DNA of 35,281 nt from Streptomyces sp. SID4985 (GCF_009863025.1 NZ_WWIR01000624.1:1-35281); one strand, 5' to 3'. Shown: positions 7,715 to 16,428, counted from the first letter of the stretch. The notes: a model not told the origin generated them from the sequence alone. Made by a program: numbers and translations.

Positions 7715-8473
7715 TCACACCCCCGCCGACTCCTCCACCTCCAGCAACGAAGCACTCCGCCGCTCCTCGTCGAACTTCCTCCGCCCACCCCGCAGCCCGA
7801 ACAGCCGCTTGGTCAGGGCGATGTAGAGGACGGCGAGGATGTTGAGGGTCAGGGTGGCGATCTTGACCCAGCTGATGTGTTCGGTGAGTTCGTAGATTTC
7901 CAGGGGGAGGAAGGCGGCCGTGGCGACGACGGTCAGATACTCCGCCCAGCGTTTGGCGTACCAGAGGCCGACCGCTTCGATGAGTTCGATCAGGGCGTAG
8001 GCGAGGAGCACGGCCGCCACCGCCAGGAGGGTGGAGTGGTGGTAGCCGAACGCCTTCTGGATCGAGCCGATGACCGGGGAGTGGTCCAGGTCGTAGTGGA
8101 AGTGGCGGAAGACCGGGCGGAAGACGTCCAGGTACTCGTCGAAGAGGCGGCGCACCGCGTCCTGGCTGTTGCTGAACTTCCAGACCGCGACCGCGACGAG
8201 GACGATGAACACCCCGCGCAGCGCCCGTTCCACCGCGAGGAAGCGCAGGATGAACAGGTCCCGCAGCACCTTTCCGCGCGGGACGAGCGGGGCCTCCGAC
8301 GCCGGGCCCGAGCCGTGGGGCTCGCCCAGGGTGAAGTCGCCGCAGCGCAGGCAGCGCCAGATGTCGCCCAGTTCGGTGCGGGCGTGCAGGCGTATGCGGA
8401 GGCGGGGGTCGTCCGGCGCGTAGGTCACATGGCCCTTGCGCGCGCAGGTCCGCCGGTCCCAGTCGATCTTCAT
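7715..8473 (-). CDS. DUF2127 family membrane protein
   Basis: 252 residues from ATG 8473, with GGAGG nine bases upstream. The N-terminal 50 residues hold a CARKGH and a WRCLRCGDF motif that could bind a metal ion, although only three cysteines are visible. Hydrophobic segments follow at about 85-103, 152-175, 183-197 and 208-225, with the YHHSTLLAVAAVLLAYALIE stretch (about 145-165) and the WYAKRWAEYLTV stretch typical of DUF2127. The cytoplasmic tail is charged (FDEERRSASLLEVEE). The function is not known. It stands alone, facing the kinase-like gene, downstream of the exporter and separated from it by a hairpin. Confidence 0.78.
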   Translation of the reverse strand: MKIDWDRRTCARKGHVTYAPDDPRLRIRLHARTELGDIWRCLRCGDFTLGEPHGSGPASEAPLVPRGKVLRDLFILRFLAVERALRGVFIVLVAVAVWKFSNSQDAVRRLFDEYLDVFRPVFRHFHYDLDHSPVIGSIQKAFGYHHSTLLAVAAVLLAYALIELIEAVGLWYAKRWAEYLTVVATAAFLPLEIYELTEHISWVKIATLTLNILAVLYIALTKRLFGLRGGRRKFDEERRSASLLEVEESAGV

Positions 8474-8497
8474 CCCCCGTGCCTCCGTATGACGTGC

Positions 8498-8541
8498 CGT
8501 GCCGTGCCGGTACCGCGCGTTCGCGGGTCCGGCACGGCACG
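8498..8541 (-). terminator. Hairpin terminator after the drug exporter
   Basis: A 13-bp perfect stem (CGTGCCGTGCCGG / CCGGCACGGCACG) with an 18-nt loop that can itself fold lies between the exporter stop (8577) and the DUF2127 ribosome site. Confidence 0.65.
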
Positions 8542-8576
8542 TTAGTGGATCGTGATGGGTCAGTCGGTCGGGGCGG

Positions 8577-10394
8577 TCACTTGGCCGCGGTTTCGGCCGG
8601 TTCCGCGGCGGGTTCCCGTGCCGACCGCGGTGACGGCTTCGGCTGCGGTGACGACTTCGGCTCCGCCTCCACGGCCGCCTCCTTCGCGTCGTCGGCCACC
8701 TCAGCGGCCTCGGCAACTCCAGCCATCCCAGTCGCCTCAGCAACCCCAGCGGCCTCGGCAACCCCCGCCGCCTCCGCCCCACCCCGCCCCGGCAGCAACA
8801 CCGTCACCACCACCGTGCCCACCGCCAGAATCACCGCCCCGATCAGGCTCGTGTGGGCCACCGCGTCGGAGAACGACGCGCCGACCGCCTCGGCCATCCG
8901 GTGCGCGCCGGAGGCCAGTTGGGTCGCCTGGGCCTTCAGCTGGGCCGCCTGCTGCGGGTCGGTCGCGGCGGCTGCCTTCGCGGCGAGGGCGTGGGCCTTG
9001 TCGCCGATGCCCTGGGCGACCGCGTAGCCCGCGCCGACCGAGTCCCGGGCCGTCGCCAGGGCGTTGGCCGGGAGGCCGGACCCGCGAGTCGCCGAGGTCA
9101 GGTGGTCGCCGTAGGACGTGGCGAGGAGCGAGCCGAGGATCGCGATGCCGAGCGAGCCGCCCAGCTCCAGGGAGGTGTCGTTGACCGCGCCGCCCACGCC
9201 CAGCTCGGACTCCGGGAAGGAGCCCATGATCGCGTCGGTGCAGGGCGAGAGGGCGAGGCCGATGGCGAGGCCCAGGACGACGAGGGGCGCCACGAAGTCG
9301 CCGTACGTCGAGCCCGCGTCCACGCGGGTCAGCAGTGCGAGCGCGACCGTGCCGCCAAGCATGCCCGCGCCGACCGTCCAGCGCATCCCGACGCGCGGGG
9401 TGAGCCAGCCGGTGAGCGCCGAGCCGACGAAGACCGCGCCGGCCAGCGGCAGCATCCGTACGCCGGTCTCCAGGGCGTCGTAGCCCAGGACGAACTGGAG
9501 GTGCTGGGTCAGGTAGTAGAAGGCGCCGAAGACGGCCAGGAAGAACAGGGCGACGGCGAGGTTGGAGCCCGCGAAGCGGCGGTCGGCGAAGCGGCGTACG
9601 TCCAGGACCGGGCGCGGGTGCCGCAGCTCCCAGCCGACGAAGGCGAGCAGGCCGAGGCCCGCGACGACCGCGGCGGTGACGGCCTTGGTGCCCCAGCCGA
9701 AGTGCGGGCCCTCGATGATCATGTAGACGAGCGCGCCGACCCAGACGACCGAGAGCAGGCCGCCGACGTAGTCGATCCGCTCGCGGTGGCCCGACTTGGA
9801 CGGCGGTACGAGGACCAGGGCGGCGACGATCGCGACGGCCGCGATCGGCACGTTGATCAGGAAGGTCGAGGACCAGCCGTGGTCGCGCAGCAGGGCGCCC
9901 GCGACGACCGGTCCGGCGGCGATGGCGAGGCCCGCCGTCGCGGTCCACAGGGTGATGGCCTTGGCGCGCTCGGCGCGCGGGAAGGTCGCCGCGAGCAGCG
10001 ACAGCGTGGCCGGCATGATCAGCGCGGCCCCGAAGCCCATCACGGCACGCGCCGCGATGACGGTGGTGGAGCTGTCGGCGAAGTACCCGAAGACCGCTCC
10101 CCCGCCGAACACGGTGAGGCCGAGGATCAGCGCCCCGCGACGGCTGTACTTGTCGCCGATCGCGCCCAGCAGCAGCATCAGCGCGGCGTACGGAACGGTG
10201 TAGCCGTCGATCACCCACTGGAGGTCGGCGCTGGAGAGCCCCAGGTCACGGGTCATGTCGGGAGCGGCGACCGTGAGGGCGGTGTTCGCCATCACGATGA
10301 TCAACAGGCTGAGGCACAGCACGAGCAGTGCCCACCAGCGCCGGGGGTACGGGCGCCCCGTTCGCTCGACCGGTTCGTTCATGACGAGTCGCAT
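8577..10394 (-). CDS. MFS drug:H+ antiporter, DHA2 family (14 TM)
   Basis: 605 residues. ATG 10394 is preceded by GAGGAAGG; a second ATG at 10382 has none. After a cytoplasmic RWWAL start come fourteen hydrophobic helices. Motif A GAIGDKYSRRG lies between TM2 and TM3, and the VMANTALTVAAPD segment of TM1 and the WVIDGYTVPYAAL of TM2 are hallmarks of the EmrB/QacA (DHA2) group. It should export a hydrophobic drug or metabolite by proton antiport. The C-terminal tail of about 65 residues is low-complexity, with repeats of an AAGVAEA type followed by a Pro/Ser/Lys-rich end, unusual for the family. It is divergent from a TetR regulator and shares its operator region, so it is probably repressed by it. 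Confidence 0.92.
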   Translation of the reverse strand: MRLVMNEPVERTGRPYPRRWWALLVLCLSLLIIVMANTALTVAAPDMTRDLGLSSADLQWVIDGYTVPYAALMLLLGAIGDKYSRRGALILGLTVFGGGAVFGYFADSSTTVIAARAVMGFGAALIMPATLSLLAATFPRAERAKAITLWTATAGLAIAAGPVVAGALLRDHGWSSTFLINVPIAAVAIVAALVLVPPSKSGHRERIDYVGGLLSVVWVGALVYMIIEGPHFGWGTKAVTAAVVAGLGLLAFVGWELRHPRPVLDVRRFADRRFAGSNLAVALFFLAVFGAFYYLTQHLQFVLGYDALETGVRMLPLAGAVFVGSALTGWLTPRVGMRWTVGAGMLGGTVALALLTRVDAGSTYGDFVAPLVVLGLAIGLALSPCTDAIMGSFPESELGVGGAVNDTSLELGGSLGIAILGSLLATSYGDHLTSATRGSGLPANALATARDSVGAGYAVAQGIGDKAHALAAKAAAATDPQQAAQLKAQATQLASGAHRMAEAVGASFSDAVAHTSLIGAVILAVGTVVVTVLLPGRGGAEAAGVAEAAGVAEATGMAGVAEAAEVADDAKEAAVEAEPKSSPQPKPSPRSAREPAAEPAETAAK

Positions 10395-10451
10395 GGCAGG
10401 GGTGGCCTTCCTCAACAGCGTGCGCGACGGGACAACCTGCGCGAAATCGAT

Positions 10452-10514
10452 TTGCACAGGGGCGTGCAATTGCACAACGATGTGCAATGTACGCCGTTGC
10501 ACAACGCTGTGCAA
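10452..10514. promoter_or_regulatory. Three tandem 18-bp operators between the MFS exporter and TetR
   Basis: Site 1 is 10452-10469 (TTGCACAGGGGCGTGCAA), site 2 is 10470-10487 (TTGCACAACGATGTGCAA) and site 3 is 10497-10514 (TTGCACAACGCTGTGCAA). Each is an inverted repeat with arms TTGCAC/GTGCAA; sites 2 and 3 have 7-bp arms. Sites 1 and 2 abut; site 3 is 9 bp further. An additional TGTGCACA palindrome (10525-10532) touches the TetR start. These are the expected targets of the adjacent TetR protein, controlling both genes. Confidence 0.8.
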
Positions 10515-10532
10515 GTCGAGAGGATGTGCACA

Positions 10533-11156
10533 ATGACTGCCATGACCACGGGTAACCCCAGCCGCGCCGACACCAACCGGCGCCGCATCCTCGATGTCGC
10601 GCTCGCCGAACTGCTGCGTGACCCCGAGGCCTCGATGGACCAGATCGCGCGCGCGGCGGGCGTCGTACGGCGCACGGTGTACGGGCACTTCCCGAGCCGC
10701 GAGGCGCTGATCGGCACGCTCGTGGACGAGGCGGTGCAGGTGCTGACGGAGACCGACGCGTGCGCCCGGACGGATGTGACGGACCCGGCGGAGGCGGTGG
10801 CCCGTTCGGTGCTCACGGTCTGGGAGATCGCCGACCGCTACCGGCTGCTGGTGGCCCTCGCCCAGCGCACGGTCACCGTGCAGGGCATCCGCGACCGGCT
10901 CGCCCCGCTGCGCGCGGAGAAGGCCCAGTTGCTCCAACGCGGCCTGGAGGACGGCACGTTCGTCTCCCCGCTGCCGCCCGCGGCACTCTCGCTCGTCCAC
11001 GAGCAGATGCTGTTCGCGGTGATGGAGGCCGTGAACGAGGGCGCGCTCCCGGCCGAGGAGGCGGGGAGCGCGGCGGCGGTGACGATGCTGACGGCGGCCG
11101 GGGTGCCGGCGGAGCGGGCGGTCGAGTTGGTGGAGCGGGCGCGGGGCCACGTCTAG
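10533..11156 (+). CDS. TetR-family regulator of the adjacent exporter
   Basis: 207 residues. The N-terminal helix-turn-helix (about 15-60) has the TetR form NRRRILDVALAELL, then MDQIARAAGVVRRTVYGHF. The C-terminal helical domain is of ligand-binding type. ATG 10533 is preferred because GAGAGGA lies eight bases upstream; in-frame ATGs at 10524 and 10542 are alternatives. The intergenic region shared with the exporter holds three matching palindromes, so the protein probably represses both itself and the exporter until a ligand, possibly an exported drug, binds. Confidence 0.9.
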   Translation: MTAMTTGNPSRADTNRRRILDVALAELLRDPEASMDQIARAAGVVRRTVYGHFPSREALIGTLVDEAVQVLTETDACARTDVTDPAEAVARSVLTVWEIADRYRLLVALAQRTVTVQGIRDRLAPLRAEKAQLLQRGLEDGTFVSPLPPAALSLVHEQMLFAVMEAVNEGALPAEEAGSAAAVTMLTAAGVPAERAVELVERARGHV

Positions 11157-11170
11157 ACCGTCCTCAACGG

Positions 11171-11217
11171 CCGGACGCCCGGCCCCGGTTCAGGCGGGGC
11201 CGGGCGTCCGGAGTTTT
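11171..11217 (+). terminator. Rho-independent terminator after tetR
   Basis: A perfect 16-bp stem (11171-11186 with 11196-11211) with a 9-nt loop is followed by AGTTTT. It lies between convergent genes and may serve dctA as well. Confidence 0.85.
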
Positions 11218-11260
11218 CAACGGCCCCGGCTCGTGGCGAGGTTCGCGAACCGGCGGAGCC

Positions 11261-12643
11261 TCACGCCGTGGCCAGTTCCTTCTCCCCGCCCTCGCGCTCC
11301 CGGGGTTCCCGCGAGGCGTCGCCGTCGTCGAGCAACGTCGTCTCGTCGAAGGGAAGTTCACCCGAGAGCACCCGCTTCACCCGCTCCACGTCGATCTCCT
11401 TGGTCCAGGTGCCGATGAGCACCGTGGCGACGGAGTTGCCCGCGAAGTTGGTCAGGGCGCGCGCCTCGCTCATGAAGCGGTCGATGCCGACGACCAGGCC
11501 GATGCCGTCCACCAGCGCGGGCTTGTGCGACTGGAGTCCGCCGGCCAGCGTGGCGAGTCCGGCGCCGCTGACGCCCGCCGCACCCTTGGAGGCGAGCAGC
11601 AGGAAGAGCAGCAGCGGGATCTGCTCGCCGATCGACATGGGTGTACCGAGGGCGTCGGCGATGTAGAGGGACGCCATGGTCATGTAGATCATGGTGCCGT
11701 CGAGGTTGAAGGAGTACCCGGTCGGGACGGTGATGCCGACCACGGCCTTGCTGACTCCGAGGTGCTCCAGCTTGGCGATGAGCCGGGGCAGCGCGGACTC
11801 CGAGGACGAGGTCGACAGGATCAGCAGGAACTCGCGGGCGAGGTACTTGAAGAGCGAGAAGACGTTCAGCCCGGAGACGATCCGCAGCAGCGCGCCGAGC
11901 ACCACGAAGACGAACAGCACACAGGTGACGTAGAAGCCGAGCATCAGCACGGCGAGGCTCTTGAGCGCGTCCAGTCCGGCGGAGCCGACGACGGCCGCGA
12001 TGGCGCCGAACGCGCCGATGGGCGCGGCCCACATGACCATGGCGAGGATGCGGAAGACCAGCCGCTGGATGTGCTCGATGCCGCGCAGGACCGGCTGTCC
12101 GGCCGAGCCCATCGCCTGGAGCGCGAACCCGGCGAGCAGCGCGATCAGCAGGGTCTGCAGGACCTGACCCTCGGTGAAGGCGGACACGAAGGTGACCGGG
12201 ATGATCGACAGCACGAAGTCCACCGGGGGCAGTGCGTCGCTGGATACCTGCGCGTGCCCGGTCTGGCGGAGGGCGTCGGTCAGGTGCAGGCCCTCGCCGG
12301 GGTGCAGGACGTTGCCGACGACGAGGCCGATGGCGAGCGCCACCAGCGACATGACGGTGAAGTAGCCGAGCGCGATGCCGCCGACCGCGCCGACCTTGGC
12401 GGCCTTCCGTACGGAACCGATGCCGAGCACGATCGTGCAGAAGATGATCGGCGAGATCATCATCTTGATGAGGTTCACGAAGCCGGTGCCCAGCGGCTTC
12501 AGCTCGACTCCGGCGTCGGGCCAGATGAGGCCCACGGCGATGCCGAGGGCGACCGCCACGATGACGGCGATGTAGAGATAGTGGGTGCGGTCCCGCTTCA
12601 CGGCGGGTTCGGCAGGTGCCGTATCGGGGGTGCTGGCGGCCAC
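11261..12643 (-). CDS. dctA: C4-dicarboxylate:cation symporter DctA
   Basis: 460 residues from GTG 12643, chosen because AAGGAGGG stands five bases upstream; an in-frame GTG at 12691 lacks a site. The DAACS-family hallmarks are present: the serine-rich hairpin STSSSESALP and the GYSFNLDGT substrate/cation motif, with LTNFAGNSVATV near the end. About eight membrane helices plus two re-entrant loops are expected. It should import succinate, fumarate, malate or aspartate. The C-terminal 35 residues are charged and variable. It is divergent from a CitA/CitB-like two-component system, which probably induces it, with a Crp-like site between them. Confidence 0.92.
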   Translation of the reverse strand: MAASTPDTAPAEPAVKRDRTHYLYIAVIVAVALGIAVGLIWPDAGVELKPLGTGFVNLIKMMISPIIFCTIVLGIGSVRKAAKVGAVGGIALGYFTVMSLVALAIGLVVGNVLHPGEGLHLTDALRQTGHAQVSSDALPPVDFVLSIIPVTFVSAFTEGQVLQTLLIALLAGFALQAMGSAGQPVLRGIEHIQRLVFRILAMVMWAAPIGAFGAIAAVVGSAGLDALKSLAVLMLGFYVTCVLFVFVVLGALLRIVSGLNVFSLFKYLAREFLLILSTSSSESALPRLIAKLEHLGVSKAVVGITVPTGYSFNLDGTMIYMTMASLYIADALGTPMSIGEQIPLLLFLLLASKGAAGVSGAGLATLAGGLQSHKPALVDGIGLVVGIDRFMSEARALTNFAGNSVATVLIGTWTKEIDVERVKRVLSGELPFDETTLLDDGDASREPREREGGEKELATA

Positions 12644-12732
12644 GGCTGCCCTCCTTGACGTCTTCGTCGGCACCTTCGGCGTGCGGCTCACGTCCGGGCG
12701 GTGCGGGGGATCGCCGTACTATCTCCCGCCAT

Positions 12733-12746
12733 GTGACGGCGGTCAC
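12733..12746. promoter_or_regulatory. Crp-like site between dctA and the sensor kinase
   Basis: A 14-bp dyad GTGACGGCGGTCAC fits the form GTG-N6-GNCAC reported for Streptomyces Crp and also TGTGA-N6-TCAC of classical CRP sites. It lies 90 bp upstream of the dctA start and 28 bp upstream of the kinase start. No binding is shown. Confidence 0.45.
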
Positions 12747-12773
12747 CCTTGCGTTCATTTAGTTCACGCCGGG

Positions 12774-14426
12774 ATGGACAGGCACACTGCTGGGATGCGT
12801 CCGCCCGCCCTCCCCCTGCCCCGCAGCCTCGCGGGCCAGCTGTTCGCCATGCAGGCCGTACTGATAGCGGTCGTGGTGGCGGGGTACGCGCTGTTCACCT
12901 ACGTCAGCGACCGGCGGCAGGCCGAGGACGCGGCCGTACGGCAGGTGCGGGCGGTGGCGCGGACCATCGCGGACGCGCCCTCGGTGCGCGCGGCGATCCG
13001 CACCCCGGACCCGACGGCCGACCTGGAGCCGTACGCCCTCCAGGTCACCCGGGACGCCGACGTCGACTTCGTCACGATCATGAACCCCGACGGCATCCGC
13101 TGGACCCACCCGCACACCGGGGAGATCGGCAAGCGGTTCCTCGGCCGGATCGGGCCCGCGCAGCGGGGGCGGACCTTCACCGAGACGTACACCGGCACGC
13201 TCGGCCCTTCGGTGCGCGCGGTGACTCCGGTGCGGGACGGCGGCCGGATCGTGGGCCTGGTCAGCGCGGGCATCAAGGTGGAGGCGATCAGCGCGCGGGT
13301 CCAGGACCAGGTGACGGCGCTGTTCGCGGTGGCGGGCGCGGCGCTGCTGCTCGGCGCGGTGGGCACGTACGTCGTCAACGTCCGGCTGCGCCGCCACACC
13401 CACGGCATGAACGCGGCCGAGCTGAGCCGGATGCACGACTACCACCAGGCCGCGCTGCACGCGGTGCGCGAGGGTCTGCTGATGCTGGACGGGCAGGGGC
13501 GGGTGGCGCTGGCGAACGACGGCGGGCGCGAACTGCTCGGCCTCGGCGAGGACGCCGTGGGGCGGCCGGTGGCGGAGCTGGGACTGCCGGGCCCCCTGAC
13601 CGGGGCGCTGCTCTCCCGTGAGTCCCGCGTGGACGAAGTACACCTGACCGCCTCCCGCGTCCTCGTGCTCAACACCTCGCCGGTGTCCGGCGGGGAGCGT
13701 CGGGGCACGGTGGTGACGCTCCGGGACGTGACGGAACTCCAGTCACTGATGGGCGAGTTGGACTCCGAGCGGGGCTTCAGCCAGGCGCTGCGCGCACAGG
13801 CGCACGAGGCGGCGAACCGGCTGCACACCATGGTCTCGCTGATCGAACTGGACCGGGCCGGGGAGGCGGTGGAGTTCGCCACGGCCGAACTGGAGCTGGC
13901 CCAGGCGCTGACCGACCGGGTGGTCGCGGCGGTGGGCGAACCGGTCCTCGCGGCCCTCCTGCTCGGCAAGACCGCGCAGGCGAACGAGCGGGGCGTGGAG
14001 CTGGTGGTCTCCCCCGACAGCCGCCTGGACGACGGGGTCCTGCCGCCCGGCCTGACCGCCCGGGACCTGGTGACCGTCCTCGGCAACCTCATCGACAACG
14101 CGGTGGACGCGGCCCAGGGCGGTCCGGGCGCGCGGGTCACGGTGACGGCGTACGCGTCCGGGTCCGCGCACTCCCTGGTCCTGCGGGTCTCCGACACCGG
14201 TCCGGGTGTCGACCCGGCCCACGCGGGGCTGGTGTTCCAGCGCGGCTGGTCGACCAAACCGGCCGGTCCCGGCGGACGCGGGCGCGGGCTCGGTCTGGCC
14301 CTGGTCCGTCAGGCGGTGACCCGGCTCGGCGGCACCCTGACGGTGACGGAGGCGGCGGAGGGCGGCGCGCTGTTCGAGGCCCGGCTGCCGCTGCACACCG
14401 CGGTCGGGGCGGGAGGCGAGGCATGA
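12774..14426 (+). CDS. CitA/DcuS-type sensor histidine kinase
   Basis: 550 residues from ATG 12774; ATG 12795 is equally possible and neither has a clear ribosome site. TM1 (about 20-42) is followed by an extracytoplasmic sensor domain of about 130 residues of the CitA/DcuS PAS-like (sCache) kind, then TM2 (about 180-202). A cytoplasmic PAS domain follows (LHAVREGLLMLD onward). The dimerisation/phosphoacceptor segment is of the SpoOB-like type, with the histidine in RAQAHEAANRLHTM. The ATPase has NLIDNAVDA (N box), DTGPGV (G1) and GRGRGLGLALV (G2). It likely senses C4-dicarboxylates or citrate and phosphorylates the response regulator overlapping its stop (ATGA), controlling dctA. Confidence 0.9.
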   Translation: MDRHTAGMRPPALPLPRSLAGQLFAMQAVLIAVVVAGYALFTYVSDRRQAEDAAVRQVRAVARTIADAPSVRAAIRTPDPTADLEPYALQVTRDADVDFVTIMNPDGIRWTHPHTGEIGKRFLGRIGPAQRGRTFTETYTGTLGPSVRAVTPVRDGGRIVGLVSAGIKVEAISARVQDQVTALFAVAGAALLLGAVGTYVVNVRLRRHTHGMNAAELSRMHDYHQAALHAVREGLLMLDGQGRVALANDGGRELLGLGEDAVGRPVAELGLPGPLTGALLSRESRVDEVHLTASRVLVLNTSPVSGGERRGTVVTLRDVTELQSLMGELDSERGFSQALRAQAHEAANRLHTMVSLIELDRAGEAVEFATAELELAQALTDRVVAAVGEPVLAALLLGKTAQANERGVELVVSPDSRLDDGVLPPGLTARDLVTVLGNLIDNAVDAAQGGPGARVTVTAYASGSAHSLVLRVSDTGPGVDPAHAGLVFQRGWSTKPAGPGGRGRGLGLALVRQAVTRLGGTLTVTEAAEGGALFEARLPLHTAVGAGGEA

Positions 14427-15124
14427 CGGCCACCGGAGAACGCACGATTCGGGTCCTGATAGTGGAGGACGACCCGGTCGCCGCCGACGCGCACGTCCTC
14501 TACGTCAACCGCGTCCCCGGCTTCACCGCGGTCGGCAGCGCCCCCACCGGCGCCCGGGCCCTCCGCCTCCTCGACCGCACCCCGGTCGACCTGCTCCTCC
14601 TGGACCTCCACCTCCCCGACGTCCACGGCCTCCAGCTCGCCCGCTCCCTGCGCGCGGCGGGCCATCAGGCCGACGTCATAGCGGTCACCTCGGCCCGCGA
14701 CCTGGCCGTCGTCCGCGAAGGCGTCTCCCTGGGCGTCGTCCAGTACGTCCTGAAGCCCTTCACCTTCGCCACCCTCCGCGACCGCCTCCTCCGCTACGCC
14801 GACTACCACGCCTCCGCGGGCGAGGCCACGGGCCAGGAAGACGTCGACCGAGCCCTCGCCGCCCTGCGCGCCCCGACCCCGACGGCCCTGCCGAAGGGGT
14901 TGAGCGCGCCTACGCTGGAGCGGGTCACGGCCGTACTGCGGGACGGCGCGGAGGGTCTCACGGCGGCCGGGGTCGCCGAGGAGGTGGGCATCTCGCGCAT
15001 CACGGCGCGCCGTTATCTGGAGTACCTGGTGGAGTCGGCCCGGGCGGTCCGACGGCCGCAGTACGGCCAGGTGGGGCGCCCGGAGCTGATGTACCACTGG
15101 CTGCCGGAGGGGAAGGGCCGCTGA
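14423..15124 (+). CDS. CitB/DcuR-type response regulator
   Basis: 233 residues. The receiver domain has the acidic pocket (Glu15, Asp16, Asp17), the phosphoacceptor Asp61 in LLLLDLHLPD, a switch Thr89 and Lys111 in VLKPF. The C-terminal DNA-binding region (about 165-215) contains the helix-turn-helix GLTAAGVAEEVGISRITARR typical of the CitB group. It is translationally coupled to the sensor kinase by ATGA. The divergent dctA promoter is the most likely target. Confidence 0.92.
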   Translation: MTATGERTIRVLIVEDDPVAADAHVLYVNRVPGFTAVGSAPTGARALRLLDRTPVDLLLLDLHLPDVHGLQLARSLRAAGHQADVIAVTSARDLAVVREGVSLGVVQYVLKPFTFATLRDRLLRYADYHASAGEATGQEDVDRALAALRAPTPTALPKGLSAPTLERVTAVLRDGAEGLTAAGVAEEVGISRITARRYLEYLVESARAVRRPQYGQVGRPELMYHWLPEGKGR

Positions 15125-15176
15125 GGCGCCTTCCCTCCGGGCAGGACCGGCTGAAAGAGCTGAAAGGCGGGACCGG

Positions 15177-16202
15177 CTAGAAGACCGACTCCGCCTCGTC
15201 CATCCGCGACACCGGCACCGTCTTCAGTTCGGTGACCGCCTCCGCGAGCGGGACCAGGGTGATGTCGGTTCCGCGCAGGGCGGTCATGCCGCCGAAGTCG
15301 CCCCGGTGGGCGGCTTCCACGGCGTGCCAGCCGAAGCGGGTGGCGAGGACGCGGTCGTAGGCGGTGGGGGTGCCGCCGCGCTGGATGTGGCCGAGGATGA
15401 CCGGGCGGGCCTCCTTGCCGAGGCGGCGCTCCAGTTCGTAGGCCAGCGCGGTGCCGATGCCCTGGAAGCGCTCGTGGCCGAACTGGTCGATCTCGCCCTT
15501 GCCGTAGTCCATCGTGCCGTCGAGCGGGTGGGCGCCCTCGGCGACGCAGATCACGGCGAACTTCTTGCCGCGCGCGAAGCGCTCCTCGACCATCTTCATC
15601 AGGTCGGCCGGGTCGAAGGGGCGCTCGGGCAGGCAGATGGCGTGGGCACCGGCGGCCATGCCGGACTCCAGGGCGATCCAGCCCGCGTGGCGGCCCATGA
15701 CCTCGACGACCATCACCCGCTGGTGCGACTCGGCCGTGGTCTTCAGGCGGTCCATCGCCTCGGTGGCCACGCCGACGGCGGTGTCGAAGCCGAAGGTGCG
15801 GTCGGTGCCGGAGATGTCGTTGTCGATGGTCTTCGGCACGCCGACGACCGGCAGACCCGCGTCCGACAGCATCCGGGCCGCCGTCAGCGTGCCCTCGCCG
15901 CCGATCGGGATCAGCGCGTCGATGCCGAACTCCTCGGCCATGTCGGTGGCCCGCTCGCACGCCTCGCGCAGCCGGTCCCGCTCCAGGCGGGAGGAGCCGA
16001 GGATGGTGCCGCCGAGGGCGAGGATGCCGCTGACGTCGTCCAGGTCGAGGGAACGGTAGTGGCCGTCGAGCAGACCTCGGTAGCCGTCCTCGAAGCCGAT
16101 GACCTCGTCGCCGTAGTGCGCCACCGCGCGGTGCACGACCGACCGGATCACGGCGTTCAGGCCCGGGCAGTCGCCGCCTGCGGTGAGAACTCCGATGCGC
16201 AT
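15177..16202 (-). CDS. pfkA: 6-phosphofructokinase (actinobacterial type)
   Basis: 341 residues, phosphorylating fructose 6-phosphate to the 1,6-bisphosphate. The N-terminal TAGGDCPGLNAVIR phosphate loop, the GGEGT motif (101-105), PKTIDND (123-129) with the catalytic aspartate, MGRHAGWIAL and GHIQRGG are all present. Gly104 is kept, which indicates ATP rather than pyrophosphate, but Lys124 is the residue seen in pyrophosphate-type enzymes; this mixture is usual for the actinobacterial clade. ATG 16202 has GGAGA ten bases upstream. S. coelicolor has three such genes; from synteny this may be the pfkA2 equivalent. It is divergent from pta-ackA. Confidence 0.93.
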   Translation of the reverse strand: MRIGVLTAGGDCPGLNAVIRSVVHRAVAHYGDEVIGFEDGYRGLLDGHYRSLDLDDVSGILALGGTILGSSRLERDRLREACERATDMAEEFGIDALIPIGGEGTLTAARMLSDAGLPVVGVPKTIDNDISGTDRTFGFDTAVGVATEAMDRLKTTAESHQRVMVVEVMGRHAGWIALESGMAAGAHAICLPERPFDPADLMKMVEERFARGKKFAVICVAEGAHPLDGTMDYGKGEIDQFGHERFQGIGTALAYELERRLGKEARPVILGHIQRGGTPTAYDRVLATRFGWHAVEAAHRGDFGGMTALRGTDITLVPLAEAVTELKTVPVSRMDEAESVF

Positions 16203-16406
16203 CGTGCTGTGTCTCCTGCTCGCTGTGGGTACCGGTGAGCCGCTTCGATTCTTTCACGGCCGCCGAAGAGCCGACGACCACCACCCTCCCGACCGCCCCC
16301 GCCGCCCCTTTCCGGGCACCACCGCCGGAGGCGATGCGCACCCTGCGTGACCCCCCGGGCTGACGGGCGCCTTATCGACGGCCCAGAGTATTGTCAAGAG
16401 GGTTGT

Positions 16407-16428
16407 GCTCACCTCGGTGGGCGATTTT
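16407..16428 (+). other. Small hairpin plus T-run upstream of pta
   Basis: GCTCACC pairs with GGTGGGC (16407-16422) and is followed by GATTTTT, about 65 bp before the pta start. The stem is short and the loop tight, so an attenuator is only a possibility. No clear -35/-10 pair was found in the 289-bp pfkA-pta gap. Confidence 0.25.

Noticed and set aside
8853..10532. A long N-terminal extension of the TetR frame opposite the exporter
   Set aside because: The extension is antisense to the MFS gene and has no motif; a ribosome site and the TetR fold begin at 10533.
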